DNA of 64,000 bases from Adiantum capillus-veneris. Taxonomy: Eukaryota; Streptophyta; Polypodiopsida; Polypodiales; Pteridaceae. Below, in pieces: positions 10,726 through 22,760 of this stretch; positions within the stretch are counted from its first letter, which is position 1; each line of letters begins with the position of its first letter. A program made the translations under genes and the position numbers. The notes under the pieces are model-generated. The model did no database searches. It was not told where the DNA came from and saw only the letters and a list, made by a program, of their open reading frames with translations. Where the stretch lies: contig CM043964.1 in the NCBI GenBank assembly GCA_014529385.2, positions 102,380,087 through 102,444,086 of the forward strand, in the 5' to 3' direction.

Positions 10726-12700
10726 CACAAGAGGAGACCATCATACTCAAGCACTTTGCTATGGACGGAATACCAATTCTCTTGCTTGAAAAAATACTTA
10801 CAAGGCAGCTAGAGCAACTCCTATATGGCTTCCTTGACTATCAATATTGATTCATCATTGTTCCCAAAGAACAAGGGCGATCTCCCACCCCACACCATAG
10901 GAAAATCCTTGCTATAGAGATGTCATCAATTGTGCAGTGATTGGCAATCAATTTAGCTTGCCATCCTCATGCCTTATTGCAAGGGTAGATGCTTGTTGGT
11001 GCAAACTTTGCAAGGGAATTCAAGGCAAAGGGACACGTCCACCAAAGCATTATTACAATTTTTCACCTTGTTGTAGAGCATAAAGTAGTGGCACCTTCTT
11101 TGGCGTGAACAATTCTTCTTTCTATCGATGTTAGATAGAGGAACTGCACAACAAATGATGCCCCATCTTGCCACATGATAAGAGAATCCATCCTTTGAGT
11201 CGTTTGGTTTCGTCTTGACATGAAGGGGTGAGGGTAAGCTCCAAGAAGGCAATGCAAGATGAGAATAATATAGAGTCAACCTCACCCATTGGTTCAACCA
11301 AAACAAGCATAATTATTGCAAACAAGTGAAGGGCCTAGCTCTATACGCTAGTGGGAGTCAAGGCTCAAACCACCAAAACCAGGCCACCAGCATACTCGCA
11401 GGTCCATGCCAGCCCCACTTATAAAACAATTTGGAAATATTATAACCGTTGGGGTTTCTTTTCAACGAAGATCCACGGACATACCTGAAGCCCAATCTCT
11501 TCATGCAGCAAAGCGGTATTGAAAACCATGAAGTGAAGATGCAAATCCCAAGACAAACCTACATGATTTACAAAGAGAGTTGGGAGTGTGTGGTCGGATG
11601 GGTGGAATCACCCTTGCAAGAGAAAATGCTACAAATGATAAACAAAGAAGCTAGTAAATAGTATAGGGTAAGACCTCTAAATGCAATGTTGCAAAATACT
11701 GGGCTACATCAAATGAAATTGCTTAAGGTCTACAATACGCACACTCACTGATTTCTTCCATAGCGTCAACCTTGGTGGCTATGGGTTCAATGCCGAACTC
11801 ATCTTGCCTCGTCTCTAGACGACTGCTTCAATTTGCGTGCTTTTGCATTTGCTAAAGGAGAGTGTAAAGAAGAGAGTGAAATCTACATCTACACATAAAG
11901 AGAAGAGCATATAAGACTCCATACATGAGTAGTGGACTGTGATGCACAAGACCTCTAAAGTCAGAGCCTCGCCAAGTCGCCGCTCACTAGAGATCCACAC
12001 AAGGGACCCACACTTCACGGTAATAAGGTGCCTCCAATGCCCTCCATGAGCCCACTCTCTCTGGCTCACCGCCCACCTTCTAATTTCAACCCACGCTCCT
12101 GAATTGGCATTGATTCTATGTATGTCTCCCCAATGTCCAAAATTTGAGTCGCCTATGTGTAGCGTAGTAACTAACGCTACTAAAAGTCCGCCTTTCATGC
12201 CATCTCTATAACTCATGAGCATGAGGGAGAGTAACAGGGGTTACTCTAGCAAGATGACATGCTCTAGCAAGTTGGCCAAGAATTGCAAAATGACCTTTTG
12301 GCTACGAGAAACAATAAGTTAAGACTTGTAGTGCTTTGCCCCTTCTCCCCTAGGGCTCGTCTAACATGTCAAAAAGGAAGTCATCATCATGTACCTACGT
12401 AAGGTTGTAAGCGGAAAGGACCAGTTGACAAACTAAAAGTTAAAGAAGATTCAATAATTCACATGGAAAAAAAAGTGTCCAATTAAGGTAAAAACCCCTA
12501 TTTTAAGACCTTTAAGCTGCGGACGAGCTGAATTTTCCTGAGGTGCTGCATTTTGGGCATAGAAGGGTGCAATCTATGCATAGCCCACGTCAAGACCGAG
12601 CTGTAGCAAAAACCTTAGCGCAAATAACCCTTCACAAGTTGCGCTCGTCGACAGTCTTTGCAATCGGGGGTATCAAAAACCGGTGCCATTAGCAATAGTG
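9891..12700. other. No gene recognised
   Basis: Small frames on both strands (10348-10572, 11449-11661, 11815-12222 and others) show no recognisable domain. The only distinct feature is a (TC)24 run at 10671-10718. Composition is unremarkable, and I see no LTR or transposase signature. Confidence 0.4.
10671..10718. repeat. (TC)24 microsatellite
   Basis: Pure TC dinucleotide run of 48 bp. Confidence 0.97.
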
Positions 12701-12714
12701 TCGCACCCTAATTC

Positions 12715-12800
12715 AAAAACCAACTTGCCAGCTCGATTTGAACCAGCATCCTACGAACAAGATCTTATTTCTGCCTTGCTAACCACGAAAGCATCCACTT
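12715..12800 (-). repeat. Possible tRNA-derived SINE head
   Basis: On the minus strand GTGGTTAGCAAGGC (A-box-like) is followed about 35 nt later by GCTGGTTCAAATCGAGC (B-box-like, consensus GGTTCRANTCC). This is the spacing of a tRNA-type RNA polymerase III promoter. I cannot fold a full cloverleaf: the acceptor and anticodon stems are not convincing. A tRNA-derived SINE or tRNA pseudogene is more likely than a functional tRNA. Confidence 0.3.
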
Positions 12801-13526
12801 TTCGGTGTCTCTAAAGTGGTCCTAACACTAATTATTTTTTGGGGAGTCGCCCATCCCAGCAGAGGACCCCGACCCACAACCGGCCCCCGTACCCTAGAGT
12901 AGGAAATAATAAAATTTTGAATGTCCACCTAGCTCTTCTCTCCTCTAAACACTGTTCGGGAAAAATCATTACAAATTTCCTTTCCTTGAGTTTGCCGAGA
13001 GGAAATTTTAGAAAATTAGGGATATTTTTTGGGTTTTAACGCTATTTTTCTCTAGTTTGGGGCGAAATTTCTCCTTTCCCCCTTGCCCTCAACCGGCATT
13101 TTTGAAATTGAAAACAACACGATATTAAGCCGAGACACATTTTTCTCGAACACTGCCTCTGAAACTTGTTCTAGAAAGCCAAAGGCGGGGATTTGCCATT
13201 TCTTGTTGGCATGCCATGGAGACATATGAGTCCCGTTGCATGAGACTGTATGCACCCTTCTTGCATAGGTTACGAGTCACGACCTCGTTGATTGCTTTGG
13301 CATGCGTGTGACATAGGTCATGGCTCCATGGCAAATTGTGTTTTTTTTTTTGAAAAATAGGTCTTTGTACACATCAAATCAAAGGCGTCATTCCCAGGAA
13401 TTGTGCATTCAAAGTTTTGAGGTACTCCATCGTACAAATATTCTTCAAGGTGTTAACTTTTCAAATGCATCCCCAATTCCTTATACAAAACAAAATTAGT
13501 AGGAATGCAGGAAGCACTAGAAATGT

Positions 13527-13536
13527 GACACGTGTC
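13527..13536. promoter_or_regulatory. G-box/ABRE-like palindrome upstream of RTF1-like gene
   Basis: GACACGTGTC is a perfect 10-bp palindrome containing CACGTG, the core bound by plant bZIP and bHLH factors. It lies about 390 bp upstream of the start codon at 13925. The functional role is inferred from position only. Confidence 0.45.
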
Positions 13537-13802
13537 GTATGGCGCAAAAGGTTGGCCATTCTAGCTTAAAACCTCCCTGTCGCGGGAACTTGGAAGTGCA
13601 GTGCTGCTGTTGTTCAATTCTTGCCGAGGTCTTCTTGATTCTAGGGTTAGGTTTTTCCTACGATTCGTGCAACAGACTTTAGGGCTAAGGTTCGTAGCTG
13701 AAGGCTGAGTACGCACTGGTAGGCTCTCTCTACACAGACGCGCGCACGTTCGCACACATGCACAGGTTCTCTCTGCGCCCCGCATGTGCCTACATGCAGA
13801 GG

Positions 13803-13847
<45 letters not shown>
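13803..13847. repeat. (CT)n(CA)n compound microsatellite in the RTF1-like 5' region
   Basis: About 12 CT units run directly into about 10 CA units, ending 77 bp before the start codon. It probably lies in the promoter or 5' leader; CT-rich leaders are common in plant housekeeping genes. The minus-strand frames across it are only microsatellite translations. Confidence 0.9.
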
Positions 13848-13924
13848 GTTTGACTGGCAGTGTGCCTTTTTTTTATCTCTCTTTTGGTCTTCTGCTATTT
13901 GTAGGCTTTTGAGCGACTTCGGCC

Positions 13925-14047
13925 ATGGCGTCAGACCTGGATGAAGAGCTCCTTGCGGCGGCTGGATGCGCAGGTATCGGAAAAGGCAGGCTTCTGAAAC
14001 GCAGGGTCAAAGAAGGCTATCAAGACTCGGATGCTGATTCTCCTGAC

Positions 14048-14079
<32 letters not shown>

Positions 14080-15838
14080 AGTTGATAACGACGATGACTC
14101 TGACGCGCCCTCTAGTAGAAACAACATGGCTTCTGCCAGGCGACCTCACAGCCTTGAGGAGGATGAAAACGAGGATGATGATGATGATTCCGTCAGCTCG
14201 TTATCGTTTGGGGAGGACCTCATTGGAGATGAGGAAGACAGAGAAAAACTGGCAGAATTGAATGAGTTTCAAAGGGAGCTTCTCTTTCTTGAAAGGGGGG
14301 AGAAGCTGCAGGAATACAAGGATAGGAAATTGAAGAAATCGCAGCAGAAAGCAGAGAAAGCCAGGCATTCGACAAGGGCGGTAGCTGTGACACCTCGATC
14401 CTCAACACGCAGAGCGTCTATGACTTCCACTGGTTCTGGAAGGTCTAGGGTTTTGCCTGGGAGAAGAGAAAAGGCAGAGATTTTGAGTAATCTTGTTGCT
14501 TTAAAGCAAAGCAAGACGAGAGACTCTGCACTGAAAAAGAGGAAGATGTTTGAGGCTGGGATACGTACCCCTCCTTCAGATGGGGATGAAGAGGATGATG
14601 GCACTCAAAGCCGCAGCATTAGCCAAGCTTTTGAAGATGATGAGGAAGTTGAAAGTGGCAAATCTTCTCCAGAAGCAGAGAAGACGGCAGTAAAGGAAGT
14701 TGTAGAGGAGCAAGGACCTAAGGACCAGCTTTCCTTTGCTGACATCACCGATATAACAATACGACGCTCAAGGCTCACGAAATGGCTGTCAGAGCCTTAT
14801 TTTGAAAGGATTGTTGTGGGCTGTTTTGTGAGGCTTGCTGTGGGTTTGGATTCGGAGACAGGCTATCGTCTTTGCCAAGTGGCAGCTATTGAGACCGGGG
14901 ACCCAAACAGATCGTATAAAGTTGAGCATCGTTCCACCCACAAGTATATGAGATGTGTGTTTGGTGATAAGGTGTCCACAGCCTCCATGGCAAGGGTCTC
15001 TGAGCAGCCACCAAGAGAAGAAGAATTTGACGCATGGAAGAAAGTAGTTGTTGAAGATCTTTCAGTTTACAAAGAATTGGTAGCTGATAAAGCGGCCGCC
15101 ATTGTTGAAGTTGGGAACTTTGTTTATTCTGCTGATACCGTGAAGCGAATGCTTGAAGAGAAGAAGAAGAATGCAGGCCGTCCTTTTAATCTAGCTGCGG
15201 AGAAAGACAGGGTGATGAGGGAGCTTGCGCTGGCTGAACATGAGCTTCCATGTGATATGTCCAAGATAGCACAGCTTCAAGCACAAGTGAAGCAGTTGCA
15301 GGCGTTGGGTGCAGAAAGGAGGGGGAGGGATGCAAAGGCCCTTGCATTGGCTGAAATGAACCGGCGTAACAGAGAGGAGAATTTCCGCAATGCATCACAG
15401 AAGCGAGTACTTGATGCGGGTCAAGATGGATATGATCCATTTTCACGAAGGTGGACGCGATCCCAAAACTACTATAGCAAAACACCATCGGCAGCTCCAG
15501 GTAATGCCATGCGAGCACAGGGCACCGAGCTTCTTTCTGTACCTGCTTCTGTAGCAGAAGAAGAAGCACAAAAGGAAGCTGCAGAATCGGGTAAGCTTGT
15601 TAATACGGCACCACCCTCAAAACAGGTGATGCAGCTGCATTGCTTTGAGCTTCCACTTGACCTTTCTCGTCTCCAGAAGTATGGAAGTGGGCCGACGGGT
15701 GCAGCTCTTGCCTATCTGAGCAATAGGCAGCGCCTTGAAGGTGTTTTCGAGCATCCACTGAAAGAGCATGATTCACATGCTCATCCCCACACCCTCTCAA
15801 TAAATGATTATAAACGGCGCATGAATCTGATTGATTAA
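13925..15838 (+). CDS. VIP5: RNA polymerase-associated protein RTF1 / VIP5-like (Paf1 complex)
   Basis: A 637-codon uninterrupted frame. RTF1 is a nuclear subunit of the Paf1 elongation complex that couples RNA polymerase II to histone H2B ubiquitination and H3K4 methylation; plant VIP5 promotes FLC-type gene expression. Visible domains: very acidic N-terminus with an E-run at residues 42-52 and a D/E patch near 77-88; the histone-modification-domain-like block at about 95-125 (GDEEDREKLAELNEFQREL); a basic region at about 128-210; the Plus3 domain from about 274 to 405 (DITDITIRRSRLTKWL, then VGCFVRLAVG and GYRLCQVAAI); and a C-terminal coiled coil at about 420-495. The length is close to plant VIP5 proteins. 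The start ATG sits in GGCCATGGC, a good context, and opens the acidic N-terminus expected for the family. There is no intron; nothing suggests a retrocopy (no poly-A tail or flanking repeats seen), and the frame is fully intact. Confidence 0.95.
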
Positions 15839-17529
15839 AATTTTCTGAACATGCACATGATACCTGCATAGAAACTAGTCTTGGCATAGAGATATTGTCT
15901 TAGGGAGGACATGGTAGGGTAAATCATATGGAAGAAGTGCTGGGCTAAATCACTTGGGAGGCTGGACCACACGCAAAAATCGAAAGTTTTGGTGGCATTG
16001 TTCAATGACTCGTAAGGATAAGATTTTGTGTTACTTATCTAAGGTGCATGTTTACTTGTTGAACTCTTTTGCTTGCCTGCATTTAGTAAGTCTTCTACTT
16101 GCACTTGTCTTTATAGGCCTTTTCTTGGATTCATTTAGGTACATATAAAGAAGCCTAATCATGATGGTACTGGTTGCAGACGGGCGTAGCCAAACTTGTT
16201 TGGTACCACTGTTAGTACGCATGGCAATTGGTAAGTAGAGCAACATGTTCATATTGTCAAGCAAAGGGAAGAGTTCTGTTTTTGCCAAAGCAATTGCTTC
16301 TGCTATTCTACCCGGAGATGAGTTAGTTGACCAGTGTGTTTTGTTTAGCTTGGATGTTAGCATCTTTCCATGTAGGAAACCCTAGTTCAAATCAGACCTC
16401 AAAATTTGAGAAAGATGGGTAGCATAGGAGATGCCATCTTGAGATTCTTTAGTGCGTGCTACCTTACACTAGAATAAGGGTTTCATGTCAAATGGAGAAG
16501 TAGTGCGTGAATTTGGTAAAGATATTGCAAACAACGCTTGTTTTCGTATTTGCGCCTTGTTACAAGCTGTTTGTTTGCTTGCTTGCATTGAGGTTTGTGA
16601 CATATAGCTAGTTGCATGCATTTTGTAAGAGCTTAAGCTGTATTTTATGTTGTGTATTTAACATGGTGGCAAAAATTTGTGAGTCTATTGTGTGTTGCAT
16701 GGATTGAAGATGACCTATCCAATGTGCAGTGTGAGAGAATTGGCGTCGACACCCTTTGCTGTGGTGCCAAGCATGGTGACCTTAAATTACCTAATTTTTC
16801 TTGATAAGCATTTTGAATTTACTTTTGTGAGGATAATTTTATGTGGTGCTTACAGATAAGCATGTTCGCAGGTAGGAAGAAGATTATTTGGCTGCCCTAG
16901 ATCAGAAGAAGAGAATAGGCATACATTTGAAATTATATTGTTTACTATACTGATTGGACCTACCTGTGAAGGACTTGAAGGATCACTTTGGCATTTTAAA
17001 ACACAGAAAGGAAAAGGAAACCAAGTGAGGTCTTACTTGAAGGGATCAAGTTACAATGTAAAAGCATTTTAAAGCAATAATAGGACAAGAAAATCAGATG
17101 ATTTACAATATAAAAGAGGGACTACAAAAGTTAATACACCCTTCTCCTTGTCCTCTTTATTTAGACAATGCTTGAGGCTGATATTCTTGCCAAGGTGTTT
17201 GATTCTCTAATCAAATATTTATTATTTCTAGCTTGCATTTAAATACTATTAATACTTGGGGAACAGTTTGAAAAGTAGTTAGTGGTGAATGTAGTTATCA
17301 TTTGTTGGTGAGCTAAAGGTGACATTAATGTTATAATTAGCTATCTTTATCCTTCTTGGGTGGCAAATAGGTGGCACCGGCAATGAACTTATGAACAATT
17401 AAATTCTAGTTGGCCTTCAATACTTTTAGAAGGCTTTTAATTCTCGGAATAGGCAGAGAAAAATGCAGTGAAGAGACAAATTGATCACCGAGGTAAAAAT
17501 AGACGGGGAAAAGTGTGTTGTGTGTGGGG

Positions 17530-17584
<55 letters not shown>

Positions 17585-18532
17585 GGGAAAGGTCATCCAT
17601 GCTCATAGAAAATTGCATGTACAAGTGACCAAGGGTTCCGTTATATATCTAGCATGCCTTTGATTGATAGACCTTGTACGCACAATTGCTATTGCTTCCG
17701 CCATCTATTTCTACACAAGAGTATTGACTCGGCCTCGACATGGGTTATGAACTCTTAACATGCTCTGATTTGGTGCATCTCCTCCCCAAAAGAGAATAGG
17801 TATAGAGGAACAGAGACATGACTCAAGGTTGACATAGGAGGAGGCTACTCTCTACATGTCAATGGATCTCTTCGCTCCATAGCCTACATCTCGGATGAGA
17901 AACTCTGCCATTGCATGATCACAAAGTTTGTGAAAGGTTGTGTTGAGGAGGGTGACTGCACCCAAGGAGGATCACCCGACACTGCTCTAGTTGCCCACAA
18001 AAAACCGTCGGTGTTGATGTGGAAAAAGTGAGGGACATCTTGTGCATGTTGCTCATGGTAGCCAACTTATCCTGATTTGCACCCTAGGGGCTGCCCCATG
18101 AGGGCCCCCCTTTTTGGGCTCAACTAAAAAACAGCAGAGTGGTAGTATCCCCCTTGCTACCTATGTAGATGTCTAAGCTCGTTGCCCGACCCAACTCTTG
18201 AATCCCATGACCTAGTAAATAAGAGAGAAACATTTGGAAAATATAGGGGAAGAGCACTAGGGGCCCATAGGGCTTAGGGGAAAAATATGGGAGGGTTGGG
18301 GAAAAACACTCCCATACTATAGAGCCTATATGGCCATTGAATGAGCCAAAACCCAAAAGTTACACTTACATGGCTTGAAAATCCCAACATGAGAAAACTA
18401 CCTCGCTCTGGCGGCCGGGCATAGCCACAAAAAAGCCCTCACTCTCTATCACCTATCCCTCAGGTACTAGGAACAATAGGACAAGTCAAGAGAGATACCA
18501 TAACTCCAGCACTCCCTCTTAGTGTCAAAGTC
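15839..18532. other. Downstream of RTF1-like gene; no further gene recognised
   Basis: The first few hundred bases presumably hold the 3' UTR, but no decisive poly-A signal is evident. Frames at 15954-16148 and 16052-16363 (minus) have no recognisable domain. The region is AT-rich and unremarkable apart from the (TG)n(AG)n tract at 17530-17582. Confidence 0.4.
17530..17582. repeat. (TG)n(AG)n compound microsatellite
   Basis: A TG run to about 17546 continues directly as an AG run to 17582. It is the reverse complement of the (CT)n(CA)n arrangement seen elsewhere in the window. Confidence 0.95.
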
Positions 18533-18551
18533 GCCAATGCGGAAGCGTAGA

Positions 18552-18585
<34 letters not shown>

Positions 18586-18817
18586 GAACCAATCAGCTTA
18601 GCAATTAATAAGTGATTTACCATTGGGCCTTGGGTGCTCCTTATATACTAGCTTTGGGGGCCTCAATTACCACCCTCAACAAATTGCCCTACCCAAGAAT
18701 TTGAGAAATAAGTAAAATAAATACCTAAATCCAAATTAAATATTGGGATCACATTGGGCCAATCACTTGAGATGCTATAACATATGTAGGAAGACCAAGT
18801 TGATGAAGAGGATAACA
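18533..18817 (-). repeat. Copia 3' LTR (minus), with (GA)15
   Basis: Plus-strand 18533 'tgtcaaagtcgccaatgcgg' matches the right LTR end at 20759. It contains (GA)n at 18553-18582 and, on the minus strand, a TATATAAGG promoter-like site near 18640. The outer limit at 'gataaca' (18817; minus-strand TGTTATC) is a guess from the TG...CA rule. Confidence 0.5.
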
Positions 18818-19329
18818 TGGACACTCCAATAACATATGTCTGCTATATACACCTTGGATTTGCTACTATTAACATGTCACATCAGAAGAATGCCATCTTG
18901 AGCACGAGTTGCCTCACAAACAATTGAACTGTAGACCACAATATGTCCAAGAATCCCCATTCGTGAATTGTGAACACATCACATCCAAAATTTCCTAGAC
19001 AATGAACTTTGAAACACATCCTATCCATAGTCCAACCAACAACAATGGATTGGCGTGCACATCCATAGTGTTTTTATGCGTCGTGTTGGTTCCTTGCTAG
19101 ATACATGTTCCTTCAGCTCCGACCCACAAGTTCAAACACCGATAACTTGAACTCCAAGTGGCATGGGTCCAAATCATTTGTAGGGAGCACTCTTTGCTCC
19201 TCTCTACTGCTCACAAGCCTCTCCTTGGCTGAAGCTAGTTGTGGAAGCATCCACTTGACTAAAAGGTTGGAGCCATTCCCATTGTAGTCTCTACCACACT
19301 GGCATGCCCCCTCGTGTCCTTCCTTGAGT

Positions 19330-20060
19330 CATTGTCGCTGCTTTTCTCATCATGCTTGCCTTTGCCTTTGTCTTTCTCCTTTGTCAAGCTTTTGTCTTTT
19401 CCTTTGGATATGCAATCTTGAGACAAATGACAACGCTTTCCACACTTGTAATAACAATTAGTGGACTTCTTTTTGGAATTGAACTTGTAGCAAGTGCTTC
19501 ACCACCTTTTTTGAAACTCAAATTTTGTCTTGAGTGATTAACACGGCTTCCCCGTCAATGAGAAAAGAGCCAAGATCATCAAATTCCAGCTTTTCATTCA
19601 TGATTTGCAAGCATAGTGTCCTAGCCAATGTTTCATACTCCTCATGAAAATTCATGAGTACCAAAGCAGCTAGTTGAGCACTAGTCAATGCACTTTTGAT
19701 AGTTGATAGTTGATCATAAATATCCTTTGCATTCATTAGAAAAGACAGCATAGCATGGAACTTCCCGTTGGAAACTTGATGGAAAATGATTGTCCAAGGA
19801 GGGTGATTGCTTGCATCAAAGAATCTCGATCAAACATTCCGACGAGCTTGGACTACATTGCATTGGCAGTCTTCAAAGTCTGTATGGTTGGAGAAATTTT
19901 CTTGGTGAGAAATTTTGCAATGGCCGACATAGCCTTCACATTGCTCACATCCCAATCAACACATGATTTAAGGTTCTCCTCATCCTAAAGATGGGTGTAC
20001 CTATCGCTTTTGTCCGTCATAGAATGCGTCTCCAAGCCGTCGATGATATCATATAAGCCT
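19330..20060 (-). pseudogene. gag: Copia gag (UBN2-type) remnant, minus strand
   Basis: The minus-strand frame 19751-19518 reads AKDIYDQLSTIKSALTSAQL and then FHEEYETLARTL...EKLEFDDL, a standard copia gag core. Upstream on that strand, KISPTIQTLKTANAM (about 19910-19860) continues the same domain, with a TAG interrupting. Downstream at about 19470-19415 a zinc knuckle is recognisable, but it has an extra residue between the first two Cys and a Cys where the conserved Gly should be. The frame is not intact. Confidence 0.85.
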
Positions 20061-20142
20061 TTTCATGAAAACCAAAGTCGCATGATTAAGTTTCAATCAG
20101 CATAATTATCCCCGTTTAGTTTTTTGTTGCTGACGCTCGCAC

Positions 20143-20166
20143 GGGGGGGGGGGGGGGGGGGGGGGG
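20143..20166. repeat. G24 homopolymer
   Basis: Twenty-four consecutive G within the copia gag/leader remnant. It could form a G-quadruplex; the length is also prone to sequencing error. Confidence 0.9.
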
Positions 20167-20741
20167 TTCATCTCACAGGTACATGTCTGGAGAGAAAACT
20201 GATCTTCCTCCTCGCACTCCAAAAGGCTACAACAATGTGCCCAAGACAAACCAAAAGAGGGTTCTACTTGTACTTTCAAAAAAAATTGGGCAACACTCTC
20301 CCTACCTCCCAAGCCACCAAGGGCCACAACGTTTCAAAATGCCATTGGAAAATAAAATCCTCTATAGCTATCGGTGCCTCTATCTAATTGGTGTTTCAAA
20401 ATGCCTTCAAAATTGGACACAATTGCTGCTATGCATCTCAAAACCTACTCAAGGAAAAAGTTGTGGTTGCTTAATACCACAAGCGCTCGTGTCTCAAATG
20501 GCACGGTTGGGGGAAAAGGCATTGCCGGTGAGGGGGCACTGAGTCTAGGATTTCAAAACACTGTGACAATAGAAGCCAACCCAAGGGAGAAAACGCTAAT
20601 GAAGCATGACATCGATCTCCATGTGCATTTTTAAAACTTAGAGATCCAAGAGCTACCCAAAACATTGATAGCAAGGGATCCAAGAGCCGCCCAAAAAATC
20701 CGATCCAAGCTCTCTCTTCTTCAACGTGTGCTTGCTCTCAA

Positions 20742-20758
20742 CCAAAGCGTTGATACCA
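20742..20758 (-). promoter_or_regulatory. tRNA-Met primer-binding site (copia, minus strand)
   Basis: Minus-strand TGGTATCAACGCTTTGG directly follows the LTR end ...TTTGACA. The first eight bases match the iMet primer site TGGTATCA used by most plant copia elements. Confidence 0.7.
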
Positions 20759-20798
20759 TGTCAAAGTCAACGATGTGGAAGCATAGAGCCAAGGGAGA

Positions 20799-20855
<57 letters not shown>

Positions 20856-20893
20856 GAACCAACCATCTTGGCAATGAATTAGTGATTTACAAC
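20759..20893 (-). repeat. Copia 5' LTR fragment (minus), with (GA)25
   Basis: Homologous to 18533-18625, including the microsatellite position (20804-20853). Similarity ends at 'gtgatttac' near 20893, so the rest of the LTR is lost or replaced. Confidence 0.6.
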
Positions 20894-21839
20894 CACAACC
20901 ACAACCATCTTGGTATCCATATCATTTCTCCACCACACAAATACTCAACTCTCTAAGAGGGTGCCGAAAATATGTACCTACGATCGCATACTACATGCAA
21001 GAATCTCCAAGCCGCTATGAGAATCCAAAGTATGTAGGCAATTGAGGCTATTGCAAAATTAATTGTGTCCAATGATGAAGAACCAAATAACTTCACCAGC
21101 CATTATTATATCATGAATGAATTGCAAACTATATCTAAAGAAATTCTATTGAGAGTGAAAATTGAAAACTATATCTAAATATTTCCATCAAACCTAAGAG
21201 AGAAATTTATTGTTGATCATCGTCTATGTTTGGAAACTTCAAGAGGATATCATCCCACTCTCATAGGTAGTGAATCACGATCATACATCCAATAGAAAAT
21301 TACACCCATCAATATGAAACTATAGTTGATAAGACAAGATAAAGAGATCCTGCTCCCAAGCCTTGCAAGAGAAGAACATGGTGCTAGAGAAAGCCACCAA
21401 ATAGACTATCAATCCTTTCCGATGTAAATGGAACCACAAAAAATGAAAGGAAGTAGCCATGAAAATCGACTCCCAAGATGACTCTACATCCCCTCTAAAG
21501 GAAGAAAATCCAAACGATGGATAATTGCGACACCTCTGTAGTAGTCTCTACGTGTGTAATTGGATCACCCAAGATAGGTGACTCCGAAAATATACACATG
21601 GAACATAGAACCAAACCTTGGAAAATTAAAAAAACAATCTTTGCACTTTGAAAAGAATGCCATGGCTAACTATAATTGGTTCCTAGTTCAAAAAGGACCA
21701 ATATCTACCTATAAAAAAACTCCATGCAAGTCTATGGATAAGAGAAGTAGGTGTGCCATGACGGGTACAATCACTGAGGATAAATTTGGAAGACAAAATA
21801 TGGGAGCTACTACTCAAATGCACAAAAAAGAGCAACCAT
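20894..21839. other. No gene recognised; AT-rich, probable gypsy leader/gag remains
   Basis: Low-quality frames only (21578-21841). The text leads into a gypsy element whose protease starts near 22085, so degraded gag or leader is the likeliest content. No zinc knuckle or LTR was recognised. Confidence 0.3.
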
Positions 21840-22084
21840 GACACCACAATTCCAAAAGACCAAGCAATCATCGAATTGGCTCACGAATTGTCGATTCTAC
21901 AACAAAGATGGAAGCATACGAACAAAGGTTGAAGGAACAAGCTCAGCGTATTCGATGAATCATTGAAGATCTTAACATGCGTGAAAAAAACTAATAAAGG
22001 AAAGGGAATAGCTGACATAGAAGCTGGAACTCGAGGAGAAGGTGAAAGTGGAACAAGAAGAGAAGGTGGAGGTGGAGTTTGGGT

Positions 22085-22760
22085 GGAGTTGCAACGAAGC
22101 TTGTGCACCAAAATTTGAAATTGAATTTCTCAATTGATTCGGTTAGTACACATTGCTTCTTGTCCTCTAAATTGGCAAAGAAATTAAACCCAAAATTAAC
22201 CCGAGATCAAATGAAAAGACCAGTGGAATTAGCCAATGGTAATAAAAGTTTCGCAAGAGGGCTCATTGAAAATATGTTCTCTTCTCGAACACATAAAGGC
22301 AATTTTTATTTCATAGACATGGATGTGCAAGATGTAATTATTGTCATGGATTAAAAGAGTGAAAATAATGTTTTTATTTATTGTGAAGAAAGAAAAATCT
22401 CTTTTATATCTTCTAATGGGGACTGGTCTCATATTCATGGAGAAGAAAGGGATTCTAAGTCTATTTTGATATTAGTCATGAAACTGATAAGGGGACTTAA
22501 ACAAGAATGTGAGACTTTTTTGAAAATAAATTAAAAGATAAAATTCGGTGTATGTGGAAAAGCTTCTTGATGAGTTCAAGGATGTTTTTCCTTATGACCT
22601 ACGAGGTACGCCTCCTCCTTGCCTTCTCCTAGATCACTAGACCATGGAATAGATCTATATCCAAGATCCAAATCATACTCACGAGCTCCTTACAGATTCA
22701 ATGTAGATGAATTTAAATCACTAAAACTCCAACTTGATGACTTGTTGAGTAAGATTTGGA
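22085..22760 (+). pseudogene. Gypsy protease to RT-start remnant
   Basis: The frame at 22079-22354 reads LNFSIDSVSTHCFLSSKLAK: the retropepsin motif (usually DSG/DTGS, here DSVST) within a typical plant gypsy protease. It continues through DVIIVMD, in which two expected residues differ (family GMDW), to the RT fingers start SYSRAPYRFNVDEFKSL. There are stops at 22352, near 22530 and near 22570. Parts of this segment serve as arm 1 of the inverted repeat. Confidence 0.85.

Larger units (their letters stand above)
18533..20893 (-). mobile_element. Minus-strand Ty1/copia element: LTR ends, primer site and gag, pol absent
   Basis: Two copies of an LTR end occur in the same orientation, at 18533 and 20759 (plus strand 'tgtcaaagtc...tgtggaagc' followed by a GA run and 'ttgaacca...gtgatttac'). 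Inside the right one, the minus strand reads TGGTATCAACGC, a tRNA-Met primer-binding site. Gag coding lies at 19330-20060 on the minus strand. Only about 1.9 kb separates the LTRs and no protease, integrase or RT motif was found, so this is an internally deleted or non-autonomous derivative. Confidence 0.75.

Noticed and set aside
15186-15569. Minus-strand 127-residue frame inside the RTF1-like gene
   Set aside because: It is antisense to a strongly conserved coding region and has no domain; a shadow frame.
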